64,000 bases of DNA from Janthinobacterium sp. PC23-8 (GTDB taxonomy: Bacteria > Pseudomonadota > Gammaproteobacteria > Burkholderiales > Burkholderiaceae_D): contig NZ_NJGY01000001.1 of the NCBI RefSeq assembly GCF_002250505.1, forward strand, positions 2,685,066-2,749,065. Reading direction: 5' to 3'. Positions 18,795 through 27,992 of this stretch are shown in pieces. Made by a program: the position numbers and the translations under genes. Every line of letters begins with the position of its first letter. Position 1 is the first letter of the stretch. The notes beneath the pieces are model-generated. The model searched no databases. It was not told the DNA's origin and was given only the letters and a program-made list of their open reading frames with translations.

Positions 18795-20372
18795 ATGACT
18801 ACGCAAGTGAAACATGACGCCGCGCCAGTGCCATTGCTGGAACTGCGCGGCATCAGCAAGTCATTTCCCGGCGTTAAAGCCCTCAGCAATGTTGCACTGC
18901 GCCTGTATCCGGGTGAAGTGCATACCTTGATGGGGCAGAACGGCGCCGGGAAGTCGACCCTGATCAAGGTGCTGACGGGCGTGTACACGCCCGACGGCGG
19001 CGAGATTATGCTCGATGGCAAGCCCATCGCTCCTGCCTCGACCTCGGATGCCCAGGCTCTGGGCATCAGCACCGTGTATCAGGAAGTCAATCTGTGCCCG
19101 AATTTGTCGGTGGCGGAGAACATTTTTATTGGCCGCTATCCGCGCCGCTTCGGCGCCCGCTTTGGCCCGATAGACTGGCGTTCCATGCAGCAGCAGGCGC
19201 GCGCCTTGCTGCAGCAGTTGCAGATCGATATCGATGTGACGGCACAGCTATCTGCTTATCCGCTGGCGATCCAGCAGATGGTGGCCATTTCGCGCGCCCT
19301 GAATATTTCGGCGCGCGTGCTGATCCTCGACGAGCCGACCTCCAGCCTCGATGAAGCCGAAGTCAATTTGCTGTTCTCGGTGCTGCGCCGCCTGCGCGAG
19401 CAGGGCATGGCGATTCTGTTCGTGACCCACTTCCTCGAGCAGACCTACGCCATTTCCGACCGCATCACGGTGATGCGCAACGGCGAGCGCGAAGGCGAAT
19501 ACCCGTGCAGCGAACTGTCGCGCCTGGCGCTGGTCAATAAAATGATCGGCGTGGCGGCCGATACGCAGGCCCTGGCCGACGAACCGTTGCACGACGGCGC
19601 GGCCAGCTTTGGCCCGAACGTGCTGGAAGCGCAAGGCCTGGGCCGCAAGGGCGCGCTGGCGCCGATGGATTTTCATATCCGTCAGGGCGAACTGCTGGGT
19701 CTGGCCGGTTTGCTCGGTTCGGGCCGCACCGAACTGGCGCGCTTGCTGTTTGGCGCCGACAAGGCCGATACGGGCAGCATCCGCCTCGATGGCCGCGAAA
19801 AAACCTTTGCCGTGCCGCGCGACGCGATTGCCGCCGATATTGGTTTCTGTTCGGAAGACCGCAAGCACGAAGGCGCAATTTTGTCGCTGTCGGTGCGCGA
19901 AAACATCATCCTGGCCTTGCAGGCACGCACCGGCTTGCTGCGCGCGATTCCGTTCAAGCGCCAGCAGGCGCTGGCCGATGAATACGTGAAAGCACTGGGC
20001 ATCAAGACGGCCAGCATCGAAACGCCGATCGGCAGCTTGTCGGGCGGAAACCAGCAGAAAGCCTTGCTGGCGCGCTGGCTGGTGACCAATCCCACCATGC
20101 TGATTCTGGACGAACCGACGCGCGGCATCGACGTGCGCGCCAAGCAGGAAATCATGAGCTATGTGACCAGGCTGTGCCGCAAGGGCATGGCGATCCTGTT
20201 CATCTCGTCCGAGTTGCCCGAGGTGCTGCGCTGCAGCGACCGCATCGTCGTCATGCGCGACCGCAAGGCCTGCGGCGAGTATGCGCGCGGCGAGCTCGAC
20301 GACACCACGGTGCTGCAAGTGATCGCCGGCGGCGACCATGCCGCAGAAGAAGCCGCAGGGGTTGCAACATGA
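18795..20372 (+). CDS. ytfR: Sugar ABC transporter, duplicated ATPase, YtfR-like
   Basis: 525-residue ATPase with two ABC domains. The first has Walker A GQNGAGKST and LILDEPTSSLDEAEV. The second has a degenerate Walker A (GLLGSGRTELAR), signature [15 protein letters not shown] and LILDEPTRGIDV, the usual asymmetry of RbsA/MglA/YtfR proteins. An in-frame TTG lies six bases upstream of the ATG at 18795; the ATG is preferred. It energises the two permeases that follow and overlaps the first by ATGA. Confidence 0.9.
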   Translation: MTTQVKHDAAPVPLLELRGISKSFPGVKALSNVALRLYPGEVHTLMGQNGAGKSTLIKVLTGVYTPDGGEIMLDGKPIAPASTSDAQALGISTVYQEVNLCPNLSVAENIFIGRYPRRFGARFGPIDWRSMQQQARALLQQLQIDIDVTAQLSAYPLAIQQMVAISRALNISARVLILDEPTSSLDEAEVNLLFSVLRRLREQGMAILFVTHFLEQTYAISDRITVMRNGEREGEYPCSELSRLALVNKMIGVAADTQALADEPLHDGAASFGPNVLEAQGLGRKGALAPMDFHIRQGELLGLAGLLGSGRTELARLLFGADKADTGSIRLDGREKTFAVPRDAIAADIGFCSEDRKHEGAILSLSVRENIILALQARTGLLRAIPFKRQQALADEYVKALGIKTASIETPIGSLSGGNQQKALLARWLVTNPTMLILDEPTRGIDVRAKQEIMSYVTRLCRKGMAILFISSELPEVLRCSDRIVVMRDRKACGEYARGELDDTTVLQVIAGGDHAAEEAAGVAT

Positions 20373-21445
20373 CGATATCCACACCGGCCGGCGCCACGCG
20401 TCCGCCCTCCACCACGGATGGTTCCGTTTTGCATAACATCTTGACTCATCCGCTAGGCCGCCCCGTGGGCGCCCTGCTGCTGTTGCTGCTGGTGGCGTTT
20501 TTCACCATCCCCGGTTTTTTCCACCTCGAAGTGCGCGACGGCCATCTGTACGGCAGCGTGATCGACATCATCAACCGCGCCGCTCCCCTGATGCTGGCGG
20601 CGCTTGGCATGACCCTGGTGATCGCCACGCGCGGCATCGACATTTCCGTCGGCGCCGTGGTGGCCCTGTCCGGCACCGTGGCCGCCATGCTGATCGGTGG
20701 CACCATGGTGATGGACAACGGCGTGCCCACTTACGTGAGCAATATGCCGATGGGCTGGGCGCTGGCTGCAGCCCTGGGCGCGGCCTTGTTGTGCGGCGCC
20801 TGGAACGGCGTGCTGGTGGCCGGCCTGGGCCTGCAGCCGATTGTCGCCACCCTGATTTTGATGGTGGCGGGGCGCGGCCTGGCCCAGTTGCTGACGGACG
20901 GCCAGATTGTCACGGTCTACTACAAGCCCTTCTTCTTTATCGGCAGCGGCTATCTGTTCGGCTTGCCGTTTTCCCTGTACCTGGTGGCGGCCGTATTCAT
21001 CATTACCGCCTTGCTGATGAAAAAGACGGCCCTGGGCCTGTTTATCCAGGCAGTCGGTATCAATCCGGTAGCCGCGCGCCTGGCCGGCATCAAGACGGCG
21101 ACCCTGATCTTTTTCGTCTACGTGTTCTGCGCGGCCTGCGCCGGGCTGTCGGGCCTGATGATCAGCTCGAACATCAAGAGCGCCGACGCCAATAATGCGG
21201 GCCTGATGCTGGAACTGGACGCCATCCTGGCCGTCACCCTGGGCGGCACCTCGCTCGCCGGTGGCAAGTTCAGCCTGGTGGGCAGCATGATCGGCGCGCT
21301 GATCATCCAGACCCTCACTTACACCATCTACTCGCTGGGCGTGCCGCCGGAAGTGAACATGGTGGTCAAATCGGTCGTCGTGTTCCTCGTCTGCATGTCG
21401 CAATCGTCGGAATTCAAGCAATTGCTGCAACGGAGGAAAGCATGA
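20369..21445 (+). CDS. ytfT: Sugar ABC transporter permease, YtfT-like
   Basis: 358-residue inner-membrane permease of the BPD_transp_2 family with about ten hydrophobic segments. Family signatures include LMLAALGMTLVIATRGIDISVGAVVALSG and LDAILAVTLGGTSLAGGKFSLVGSMIGALIIQTL. The start is the ATG that overlaps the ATPase stop; longer readings of this frame only cover the antiphase end of the ATPase gene. It pairs with the next gene, so the importer uses two different permeases, as in YtfT/YjfF. Confidence 0.9.
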   Translation: MTISTPAGATRPPSTTDGSVLHNILTHPLGRPVGALLLLLLVAFFTIPGFFHLEVRDGHLYGSVIDIINRAAPLMLAALGMTLVIATRGIDISVGAVVALSGTVAAMLIGGTMVMDNGVPTYVSNMPMGWALAAALGAALLCGAWNGVLVAGLGLQPIVATLILMVAGRGLAQLLTDGQIVTVYYKPFFFIGSGYLFGLPFSLYLVAAVFIITALLMKKTALGLFIQAVGINPVAARLAGIKTATLIFFVYVFCAACAGLSGLMISSNIKSADANNAGLMLELDAILAVTLGGTSLAGGKFSLVGSMIGALIIQTLTYTIYSLGVPPEVNMVVKSVVVFLVCMSQSSEFKQLLQRRKA

Positions 21446-22410
21446 AGGGCTTGCTGCATACCCCTTATTTCACCTCGCTCGTCACCGTGCTGTTGCTGGT
21501 GGTGATGCTGGGCCTGGGCGGCGCCCTGTATCCGGGCCTGCTGTCGACGCAGGTGATTTTCAACTTGTTGATCGATAACGCCTTTTTGCTGGTGATCGCC
21601 GTCGGCATGACCTTCGTCATCGTTTCGGGCGGCATCGACCTGTCGGTCGGCTCGGTGCTGGCGCTGTCGACCATGATCGCCGCCTGGCTGCTGCAGGTGG
21701 CGCACTGGCCGCCGCTGCTGGTCATCGCCACCGTGCTGGCGCTGGGCTGCGTGTTTGGCGCCAGCATGGGTGCCTTTATCCACTACTTCAAGCTGCAGCC
21801 CTTTATCGTCACCCTGGCCGGCATGTTCCTGGCGCGCGGCCTGTGCTACCTGATCAGCATCAATTCGATCACCATCGACGATCCGCTGTATGTGGCCATG
21901 TCGCAGACGCAATTGCAGTTTCTGGGCGGCTTTGTCTCGCCCGGCGTGGTGATCGCGGTGATCACCCTGCTGGCGGCGGTGTGGCTGGCGCACGCCACGC
22001 CGTTCGGCCGCGCCGTGTATGCGATCGGCGGCAATGAACAGTCGGCGCTGATGATGGGCTTGCCGGTGGGCCGCACCAAGGTGCTGATCTATGCCTTCAG
22101 CGGCTTTTGCGCGTCCCTGGGCGGCGTGCTGTTTTCCTTCTACATGCTGTCCGGCTACGGCCTGCATGCGCAGGGCACGGAACTCGATGCGATTGCCGCT
22201 GTCGTCATCGGCGGCACCTTGCTCAGCGGCGGCTACGGCTATGTGGCCGGCGCCTTGTCGGGCGTGCTGGTGCTGGGCACCATCCAGACCCTGATCGCCT
22301 TCGACGGCACGCTCAGTTCCTGGTGGACCAAGATCGTCATCGGCGGCCTGCTGTTCGTGTTTTGCGTGGTGCAGCGCCTGATGGCGATGGGGCAGAAGAA
22401 AACCGTCTGA
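21442..22410 (+). CDS. yjfF: Sugar ABC transporter permease, YjfF-like
   Basis: 322-residue permease homologous to the preceding one ([69 protein letters not shown]). About nine membrane segments. GGAGGAAAGC provides a strong ribosome-binding site within the end of the upstream gene, and starts and stops overlap by ATGA. The YtfQRT-YjfF arrangement distinguishes this importer from the single-permease ribose and galactose systems. An intrinsic terminator follows. Confidence 0.9.
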   Translation: MKGLLHTPYFTSLVTVLLLVVMLGLGGALYPGLLSTQVIFNLLIDNAFLLVIAVGMTFVIVSGGIDLSVGSVLALSTMIAAWLLQVAHWPPLLVIATVLALGCVFGASMGAFIHYFKLQPFIVTLAGMFLARGLCYLISINSITIDDPLYVAMSQTQLQFLGGFVSPGVVIAVITLLAAVWLAHATPFGRAVYAIGGNEQSALMMGLPVGRTKVLIYAFSGFCASLGGVLFSFYMLSGYGLHAQGTELDAIAAVVIGGTLLSGGYGYVAGALSGVLVLGTIQTLIAFDGTLSSWWTKIVIGGLLFVFCVVQRLMAMGQKKTV

Positions 22411-22432
22411 CCGCGCAACTGATTTTGATCGG

Positions 22433-22464
22433 GCCATCGGCGTTTCCGCCGGTGGCTTTTTTTT
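22433..22464 (+). terminator. Intrinsic terminator after the importer operon
   Basis: GCCATCGGCG, a TTTC loop and CGCCGGTGGC form a 10-bp stem with one wobble pair, followed by eight T. It isolates the LysR gene from importer transcription. Confidence 0.85.
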
Positions 22465-22484
22465 GTACCGTACAGGAGATATAG

Positions 22485-22524
22485 CGATATCTATAATATC
22501 GATATCGAATGATTTCCGATATCG
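22485..22524. promoter_or_regulatory. Cluster of GATATC half-sites at the lysR promoter
   Basis: Three GATATC cores at 22486, 22501 and 22518, spaced 15-17 bp, within an AT-rich stretch that ends 18 bp before the lysR start. The same core occurs at the galM and importer operator-like sites. The arrangement suggests autoregulation by the LysR protein. Confidence 0.5.
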
Positions 22525-22542
22525 ATCATGATATGATTTATT

Positions 22543-23484
22543 ATGGATACTCTCAACCCCAACTGGTTCCTGCGAGCCCGCCTGAAGACGCGGCAACTGC
22601 TGCTCCTGATCGCCCTCGACGAGCAGCGCAATATCCACCGCGCAGCCGAAGAATTGCACATGACTCAACCGGCCGCGTCCAAGCAGATCAAGGACCTGGA
22701 AGAGATGCTCGACGTGCGCCTGTTCGACCGGCTGCCGCGCGGCATGGAGCCGACCATCTTCGGCGAAACCATGATACGCCACGCGCGCATGGCGCTGACC
22801 AGCCTGTCGCTGGCGCACGACGATATCGTCGCGCTCAAGTCCGGCCTGACAGGCCAGGTCGAGGTGGGCATCATCATGACGCCGGCCATGGCCCTGCTGC
22901 CGCGCGCGATTGCCCGCATCAAGCAGCAGGCGCCTTTGATGCGCATCGGCGTGCATGTGGAGCACAGCAACACCCTGATGGACATGCTGCAGCACGGCAA
23001 GCTCGATTTCATGATCGGCCGCATCCTGGAAAAAGAGGGCAGCGCCGGTCTCGTGTATGAAGAATTGACGGAAGAGCCCGCCAGCGTGGTGGCGCGCAAT
23101 GGCCATCCTTTGATGTCGCGCAAGAATCTGCAATTGAAGGATATCTCGTCCCAGCCGTGGATACTGCCGCCGCAAGGCAGCATCCTGCGCCACCGCTGCG
23201 ACATGATGTTCCGCCGCGCCGGCCTCGAACCGCCCGTCAACACGGTCGACACCACCGCCTTGCTGTTGATTACCTCACTGCTGCAGCAGACCGATTCGCT
23301 GCACGTGATGCCGACCGAGGTGGCGCACTACTACCAGTCGCTCAACGTGCTGAGCATTTTGCCGATCGACCTGCCGTGCAAGATGGACGCCTTCGGCATT
23401 ATCCGCCAGCGCGACCATCTGCTGTCGCCGGGGGCGGACATGCTGCTCAAAGCCGTGCTGGTCGCGGCCAAGGACATGTATTAG
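22543..23484 (+). CDS. LysR family regulator of the sugar locus (GbpR/GguR-like)
   Basis: 313-residue LysR-type regulator. The N-terminal winged helix-turn-helix (about residues 13-72, TRQLLLLIALDEQRNIHRAAEELHMTQPAASKQIKDLEEML) is intact, followed by the two-lobed effector domain. Starting the HTH with LKTRQL and the phrase LFDRLPRGMEPT are typical of the group that controls ChvE/GguAB-type sugar loci (GbpR); this is recognition, not proof. No ribosome-binding site is seen before the ATG. It is the last gene of the sugar locus, and its stop overlaps the stop of the leftward oxygenase-like gene by 4 bases. Confidence 0.85.
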   Translation: MDTLNPNWFLRARLKTRQLLLLIALDEQRNIHRAAEELHMTQPAASKQIKDLEEMLDVRLFDRLPRGMEPTIFGETMIRHARMALTSLSLAHDDIVALKSGLTGQVEVGIIMTPAMALLPRAIARIKQQAPLMRIGVHVEHSNTLMDMLQHGKLDFMIGRILEKEGSAGLVYEELTEEPASVVARNGHPLMSRKNLQLKDISSQPWILPPQGSILRHRCDMMFRRAGLEPPVNTVDTTALLLITSLLQQTDSLHVMPTEVAHYYQSLNVLSILPIDLPCKMDAFGIIRQRDHLLSPGADMLLKAVLVAAKDMY

Positions 23485-24746
23485 TCGGGTACTTCGAAGA
23501 AGAACAATTGCACCAGCCGGCCATTGTCGGGCGAGTCGCCGAATACATTGCTGAGCGAATGGAAATAATGGCCCTGGTACATGATCAGCCGGTTGTGGCG
23601 CATCGGTACTTCCAGCAGGGCCTGCCAGCTGTCGCGCCGTTCCTGCAGCTCGTTGAATTTCTGTACCTTGCTGTTCGGCAGCCAGCGCTTTTGAAAATCC
23701 TTGAAGCTGGCGTAGCCGCCCGCCTTGACCTGCGCCTCCGGCAGGCGGCGGTACCAGCCGCTCGGCTGGTGGCGCCAGAAGGTGGTGCCGCCCTGGCATT
23801 GCTCGGGCGGGTTCAGGTACAGCACGCCCGCATAAAAATTGAAATTGCTGCCCGTTTCGTTGTCGACATGGATATCGGTGCGCGCCATCGCGTCGGCATA
23901 GCTGAGGCGATAGGAGCCGTTGTCCGGTGAAATAAAGCGGATCTCGCGGCCCAGCGCGGTGGCGATGCGCTCCATGATGGCCTGGCAGGGCTGGCCGTCG
24001 GTCTGGCTGCCCGGATAATTCTGCCCCGCATAGCGCTGCTGCTCGAACGGCAGCGCCAAAGCCTCGGCGCGCCAGGCGGCCGGGTCAGGCAGGAAGTCGT
24101 CGATAATGTGCAGGTCGGTTTCACGCAGAAAATCCTGCAATTGCTCGCTCACCTCCAGTTCGCTCAAACGTTCCGGCTGGTTCGGATGCGGGCTGGCAAA
24201 GCCGACCTTGCACACTTGCGCCAGTGCCGGGTGCAGCGCCAGCGCCTGCTCGTAGCGCTGCAGTGCCAGTGTGCGCTGCCCGCTGCGGTAGTAGAGTTCG
24301 GCCAGGCCTTGCAGGGTTTGCCAGCGCTCGGGGCGCAGGGCGCGCGCCCGTTCCAGCTCCAAGATGGTTTCCGGCACGCGCTGTCTGGACAGCAGCAGCT
24401 CGGCGTGGACAATCGCGTAATCGTGTTCCTGCGGCGCCAGCCGGGCGGCCTGGGCGTAGCTGGCCAGGGCCGCGTCGTTGTCATTGCCGCGCATCACATT
24501 GCCCAGGTGATGGTGGAACAGGGCGTTGTCCGGCTGCTGCCTGAGCGACAGTTTTAACAAACCCAGTCCCATCGCCGGCTGGCCCAGTTCCAGCATCGCC
24601 AGGCCCTGGAAATGCTGGGCTTCGGCCAGCGATGGTTGCGCTTTATAGGCCGCCTGGTAAGCGTTGATCGCTTCGATCAGCTTGCCCTGCTGGTGCAGTT
24701 GACGGCCCTTGGCCAGTTGTTGTTCCGCCGGTGTCTGTTCGCCCAT
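23481..24746 (-). CDS. TPR-repeat protein with C-terminal DUF6445-like (2OG-Fe oxygenase-like) domain
   Basis: About 421 residues. The first half (to about residue 185) is tetratricopeptide repeats (for example INAYQAAYKAQPSLAEAQHFQGLAMLELGQPAMG). The C-terminal half resembles the DUF6445 family, which looks like a double-stranded beta-helix oxygenase: DIHVDNETGSNFNFYAGVLYLNPPEQCQGGTTFW contains an HxD-type pair, and a later LIMYQGHYFHS may supply another His. The protein could hydroxylate a protein or small molecule; iron binding is inferred. GGAA lies nine bases before the ATG at 24746; an in-frame ATG at 24755 is too close to it. It is the last gene of the leftward caspase operon, 48 bases after the lipoprotein gene, and overlaps the LysR stop. 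Confidence 0.65.
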   Translation of the reverse strand: MGEQTPAEQQLAKGRQLHQQGKLIEAINAYQAAYKAQPSLAEAQHFQGLAMLELGQPAMGLGLLKLSLRQQPDNALFHHHLGNVMRGNDNDAALASYAQAARLAPQEHDYAIVHAELLLSRQRVPETILELERARALRPERWQTLQGLAELYYRSGQRTLALQRYEQALALHPALAQVCKVGFASPHPNQPERLSELEVSEQLQDFLRETDLHIIDDFLPDPAAWRAEALALPFEQQRYAGQNYPGSQTDGQPCQAIMERIATALGREIRFISPDNGSYRLSYADAMARTDIHVDNETGSNFNFYAGVLYLNPPEQCQGGTTFWRHQPSGWYRRLPEAQVKAGGYASFKDFQKRWLPNSKVQKFNELQERRDSWQALLEVPMRHNRLIMYQGHYFHSLSNVFGDSPDNGRLVQLFFFEVPD

Positions 24747-24794
24747 GTTTCGCATTTCCGTTGAGTGTGGCGAACAGTGTAACCGAGCACGCTT

Positions 24795-25526
24795 TTACAT
24801 GGCAGCGCTGACGGGAATTTCTTCGCCATTGAGCTTGATCGCCACCTTGACGATCTGCGCCTTGACCTGGCGCGCCGCCATGTCCGCTTCCTGGGCGTAG
24901 GCATACACGACGATGGCAAAATTTTTGTAGCTGCTGCGCGCCGCCTCGATCTTGCGCGCCGCTTCCTGGTCGACTTTGAGCAGGCTGTAGCCGTCGCCAT
25001 TCGTAAAGCCCAGCTTGTAGTCGCCATTGTCGTACATGTAGTAATAGGTGCCGGCCTCGGCGAACTTGGCGGGGAAGGCGCCCTTGTCCATCGCGTACGG
25101 CGACAGCGCGCCCTGGCCGTTGATCTGGTAGCGCAGGTAGCGACGGGTTTTCGCTTCGCTGACCCTGGCGTCGATCTGTGGCTTGATGGCGTCGAGCACT
25201 TCCTGCTTGCGGAAGGCGTCGTCGGTGCTCGTGTATTCACGCGAGATGCGCTGCGCCACGCCAGCATAGTCGGGCGGTACGCCGGACAGGGCGATATAGC
25301 TGTACATCAGCTGGTTGCCGCTGGTGATATCGACATAGCTGGCGCCTGGCGTGGCCGGGTCGCCCTGCGGCAGGCTGGCGGCGGCCGCTTTCACTTGCGC
25401 CCTGGCGGCAAGGTCGGCGCTGCTGGTGGCGACCGGCGCCGGCGCATCAGGCGTGGCCGTTTCCTTTTTACCGCAGGCGGACAGGATCAGGACGATGGCG
25501 AACAGGGCAGGCAGGGTGCGTTTCAT
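24795..25526 (-). CDS. Lipoprotein of unknown function (DUF4852-like)
   Basis: 243-residue predicted lipoprotein with signal sequence MKRTLPALFAIVLILSAC, so Cys18 would be acylated. The mature part starts with an Ala/Thr/Pro linker and continues with a soluble domain (SYVDITSGNQLMYSYIALSGVPPDYAGVAQRI...), which recalls DUF4852; that name is tentative. The start at 25526 is chosen because AAGGA precedes it and the signal peptide begins there. It lies 40 bases after the membrane-protein gene in the leftward operon headed by the caspase-like gene. No function can be given. Confidence 0.7.
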   Translation of the reverse strand: MKRTLPALFAIVLILSACGKKETATPDAPAPVATSSADLAARAQVKAAAASLPQGDPATPGASYVDITSGNQLMYSYIALSGVPPDYAGVAQRISREYTSTDDAFRKQEVLDAIKPQIDARVSEAKTRRYLRYQINGQGALSPYAMDKGAFPAKFAEAGTYYYMYDNGDYKLGFTNGDGYSLLKVDQEAARKIEAARSSYKNFAIVVYAYAQEADMAARQVKAQIVKVAIKLNGEEIPVSAAM

Positions 25527-25566
25527 GATAGTGGTCCTTGTAAATGTGGCGTAAGAGAAGAGGGGA

Positions 25567-26376
25567 TCAGACAATGCTTTTGCGTTTGAACTCGCCGTAA
25601 CCGTAGGCAGCGAGCACGATGCTTGATGCGAGTACCAGGTAAAAACCCAGGCCGAAGGACATGCCCTGCCAGACCTGGCCCAGCATTTCGCTGGCCATCT
25701 GCTGCGCCATGCTGGCGGCCCGTGCGCCGGCGATGCCGCTCATGGCGGAACCCGCGTCGCTGATGGCGCTCTTGATATTCATGTACAACATGCCGGTGTG
25801 CAGCACGATAAACAGCAGTGGCGCGCACTTGCCCAGCGCCGCTTTCGGATGGTTCGACGCCATGGTGGCGAAGCAGGCACCGAGTGCCAGCAGGAAGAAA
25901 AACTGGCTTGACGTAAAACCGCCGCCACCGCCGCGGGCAAAGCCTTCCAGGCTGTCGGCGGACAAGCCCAGCAACTGCCAGTAGGAGCGCGAGACGGCGG
26001 CGAACAGGCGGATGTTGATGGTGTTGAAGAGCAAGGCGCCGGCCACCAGCACGCCGATGGCGCCCAGCGCCTTGACGCCCAGAGCGGCGACGGCATTGCC
26101 CCACACCTGCTGGCCTTTTTCGCGCGCCAGCCTGGCGGCGCCGGCCATTTCTTCCTGGGTGATCTGCCGCGCCGTGACCAGGCTCAGGCTGTCGACGGCG
26201 CCGGCACTGGTGAAGCGCACATCGACGGCGGCATTGATGGCGGGGGCGGTGTCCGAGCGCCAGTGACTGGCGACGTCGAACGGGTATTGCACGCCGCCGA
26301 CGCTGACGGTGCCCTGGCCGCTGGGCTGGCAGGTCAGGATGCGGCCGCGTGCGGCGGTGATTGAAGGTGCTTGCAT
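25567..26376 (-). CDS. Polytopic membrane protein of unknown function with N-terminal beta domain
   Basis: 269 residues. The first 70 form a soluble, beta-rich piece (GRILTCQPSGQGTVSVGGVQYPFDVASHW). After a short helical linker come four or five hydrophobic segments (about 98-120, 155-180, 190-212 and 240-260) separated by glycine- and alanine-rich loops, including FARGGGGGF. GGGAGT precedes the ATG at 26376, so a longer reading from 26400 is not needed. Second gene of the leftward operon. It is not recognised beyond being a membrane protein; the N-terminal fold may be OB-like, which is a guess. Confidence 0.65.
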   Translation of the reverse strand: MQAPSITAARGRILTCQPSGQGTVSVGGVQYPFDVASHWRSDTAPAINAAVDVRFTSAGAVDSLSLVTARQITQEEMAGAARLAREKGQQVWGNAVAALGVKALGAIGVLVAGALLFNTINIRLFAAVSRSYWQLLGLSADSLEGFARGGGGGFTSSQFFFLLALGACFATMASNHPKAALGKCAPLLFIVLHTGMLYMNIKSAISDAGSAMSGIAGARAASMAQQMASEMLGQVWQGMSFGLGFYLVLASSIVLAAYGYGEFKRKSIV

Positions 26377-26462
26377 GGTGTACTCCCTGGTCACTGTCAT
26401 GCTCTATTGCATGTACCCTCGCTTAACGAGGGCAGTGCCAGGAAATACAAAATTATGTTGAG

Positions 26463-27839
26463 CTATTTTTTCGGCGGCTGCATCAGGTCCCTGGCGGCAC
26501 CCTGGTAATCCTTCATCAGGCCCATCAACGCATCCTGCAGGTGGCGCGCCGCTTCCTGCGGTGGCGCGCCGGTGCGCCGCGCCAGGTCGAATTGGTAGGC
26601 ATGGGCCGGGCTGTAGCCGGCCTGCGAGGCGGCGTCGAGCAGCGCGCCGGCGCGCTTCAATGACGCCGGGTCGCCTTTGCCCATCAGCAGTTCGGCCAGA
26701 TAGGTCTGCGCGACCGGAAAATCTTTCGCGGCCGCCTTTTCCAGCCACTGCATGCCGGCCTTCGGCTGCTTGACGCCAGCGTCGCCGCCGCCGATGCCGT
26801 AGCCCAACGCGGTCTGCGCCACCAGGTCGCCCGCGCGCGCGCGTTTTTCCAGTTGCTGGCGTGGAAACGGCCGCGCCGCGATCTGCATGCGGATTTCATA
26901 ATTGATGTCTTGCAGCACATTGCCGGGCCAGACCCTGGCACTGCCGGCCGCTGGCGGTTTGACAGCAACGGCGGGCGGCAGCGGCGCGCGCGTGCCGCCA
27001 TTGTCATTGCTGGCCAGCACGCCAGGCGATGGCTCGGCCGTCACCTTGCCGCTACCCATGTTCAGCACCAGCCGAGCCGAAGTCTCGCCAAACGACACGC
27101 GCGGCTTTTGCACCTCGTGCGTCATGGTTGCCACGCGCGAGGCGACTTGCGAAAACAGCTCACCCATCGGCAATCCCGGTGCGTCGAGCGCGTCAAGCAG
27201 GGCGCTGGTGTAGGGGCTGTTGCGCGAGTCGGGCGACCAGAAGTCGCGCGCCAGCGCGCCGGGGCCGGCCGAATAGGCGATCACCACGCCGCGCGGCGCG
27301 GCCATGTCCGAAAAGCCGTGACTGGCGGCACCGTTGCCATGGCCGGGCACCTGGGCGCCGCCGCGCGTGTATTCCTGGCGGCAAGCGTCGAGGATCAGCA
27401 CGGCGCCGCGCGCGCCGCTGCGCTGCAGGTCGCCGGCCAGGCTGGCCACCGACACGCCCTGCGCCTCGATCGCGCTGCTGCTGAGGGCATGCATGTTCGC
27501 GCCGATCGGCAGCACATAATTGGCTTCGCCCGCCTGGGCGCCGTGGCCGGCATAGAACACCAGCGCGATATCGGCGCCGCGCGCCTTGGTGGATAATTCG
27601 GCCGAGGCCTGTTGCAGCTGCGCGCTGTTGATATCGGTGCGCAGCAGCACTTCGAAGCCCAGCCGGCGCAAGCGCTCGGCCATGGCGCGCGCGTCGTTCA
27701 CGGGATTGAGCAACGGTTGCGGATAGGCGGCGTTGCCGACTACCAGCGCGATGCGCTTGCCCGGGGCTGCTACAGCCGCGTGCGCATGCAGGAATGGCAG
27801 GAAAACCAGCATCAACAGCAGCAGGACCAGGCGGCGCAT
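26463..27839 (-). CDS. Caspase-like (peptidase C14) protein with Sel1-like repeats
   Basis: 458-residue secreted or membrane-anchored caspase-fold peptidase. A signal peptide (about residues 1-24) precedes the domain. The core is KRIALVVGNAAYPQ at residue 28, the catalytic His in FYAGHG (H99) and the catalytic Cys in LILDACRQ (C153), both present, so the enzyme should be active toward basic or acidic residues. A proline/alanine linker follows, and residues of about 330-440 form Sel1/TPR-type repeats (AQTALGYGIGGGDAGVKQPKAGMQWLEKAAAKDFPVAQTYLAELLMGKGD). It is the first gene of the leftward operon and is divergent from a sigma-like gene across 153 bp. In other bacteria such proteins are linked to stress signalling or cell death. 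Confidence 0.85.
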   Translation of the reverse strand: MRRLVLLLLMLVFLPFLHAHAAVAAPGKRIALVVGNAAYPQPLLNPVNDARAMAERLRRLGFEVLLRTDINSAQLQQASAELSTKARGADIALVFYAGHGAQAGEANYVLPIGANMHALSSSAIEAQGVSVASLAGDLQRSGARGAVLILDACRQEYTRGGAQVPGHGNGAASHGFSDMAAPRGVVIAYSAGPGALARDFWSPDSRNSPYTSALLDALDAPGLPMGELFSQVASRVATMTHEVQKPRVSFGETSARLVLNMGSGKVTAEPSPGVLASNDNGGTRAPLPPAVAVKPPAAGSARVWPGNVLQDINYEIRMQIAARPFPRQQLEKRARAGDLVAQTALGYGIGGGDAGVKQPKAGMQWLEKAAAKDFPVAQTYLAELLMGKGDPASLKRAGALLDAASQAGYSPAHAYQFDLARRTGAPPQEAARHLQDALMGLMKDYQGAARDLMQPPKK

Positions 27840-27992
27840 CGCTCTCTCGTAGGTTGTTGTGTGTGTAACAAAAAGTTAGCGATTTCCACATTGATATGAG
27901 AAAATTGCCATGATGCATTTTACCTTACTGACAAGTTTTGCCTGTCTGCAAGCGTATTTTTCCCGGCCGCAGGTATCAGCAGCGCATACCGC

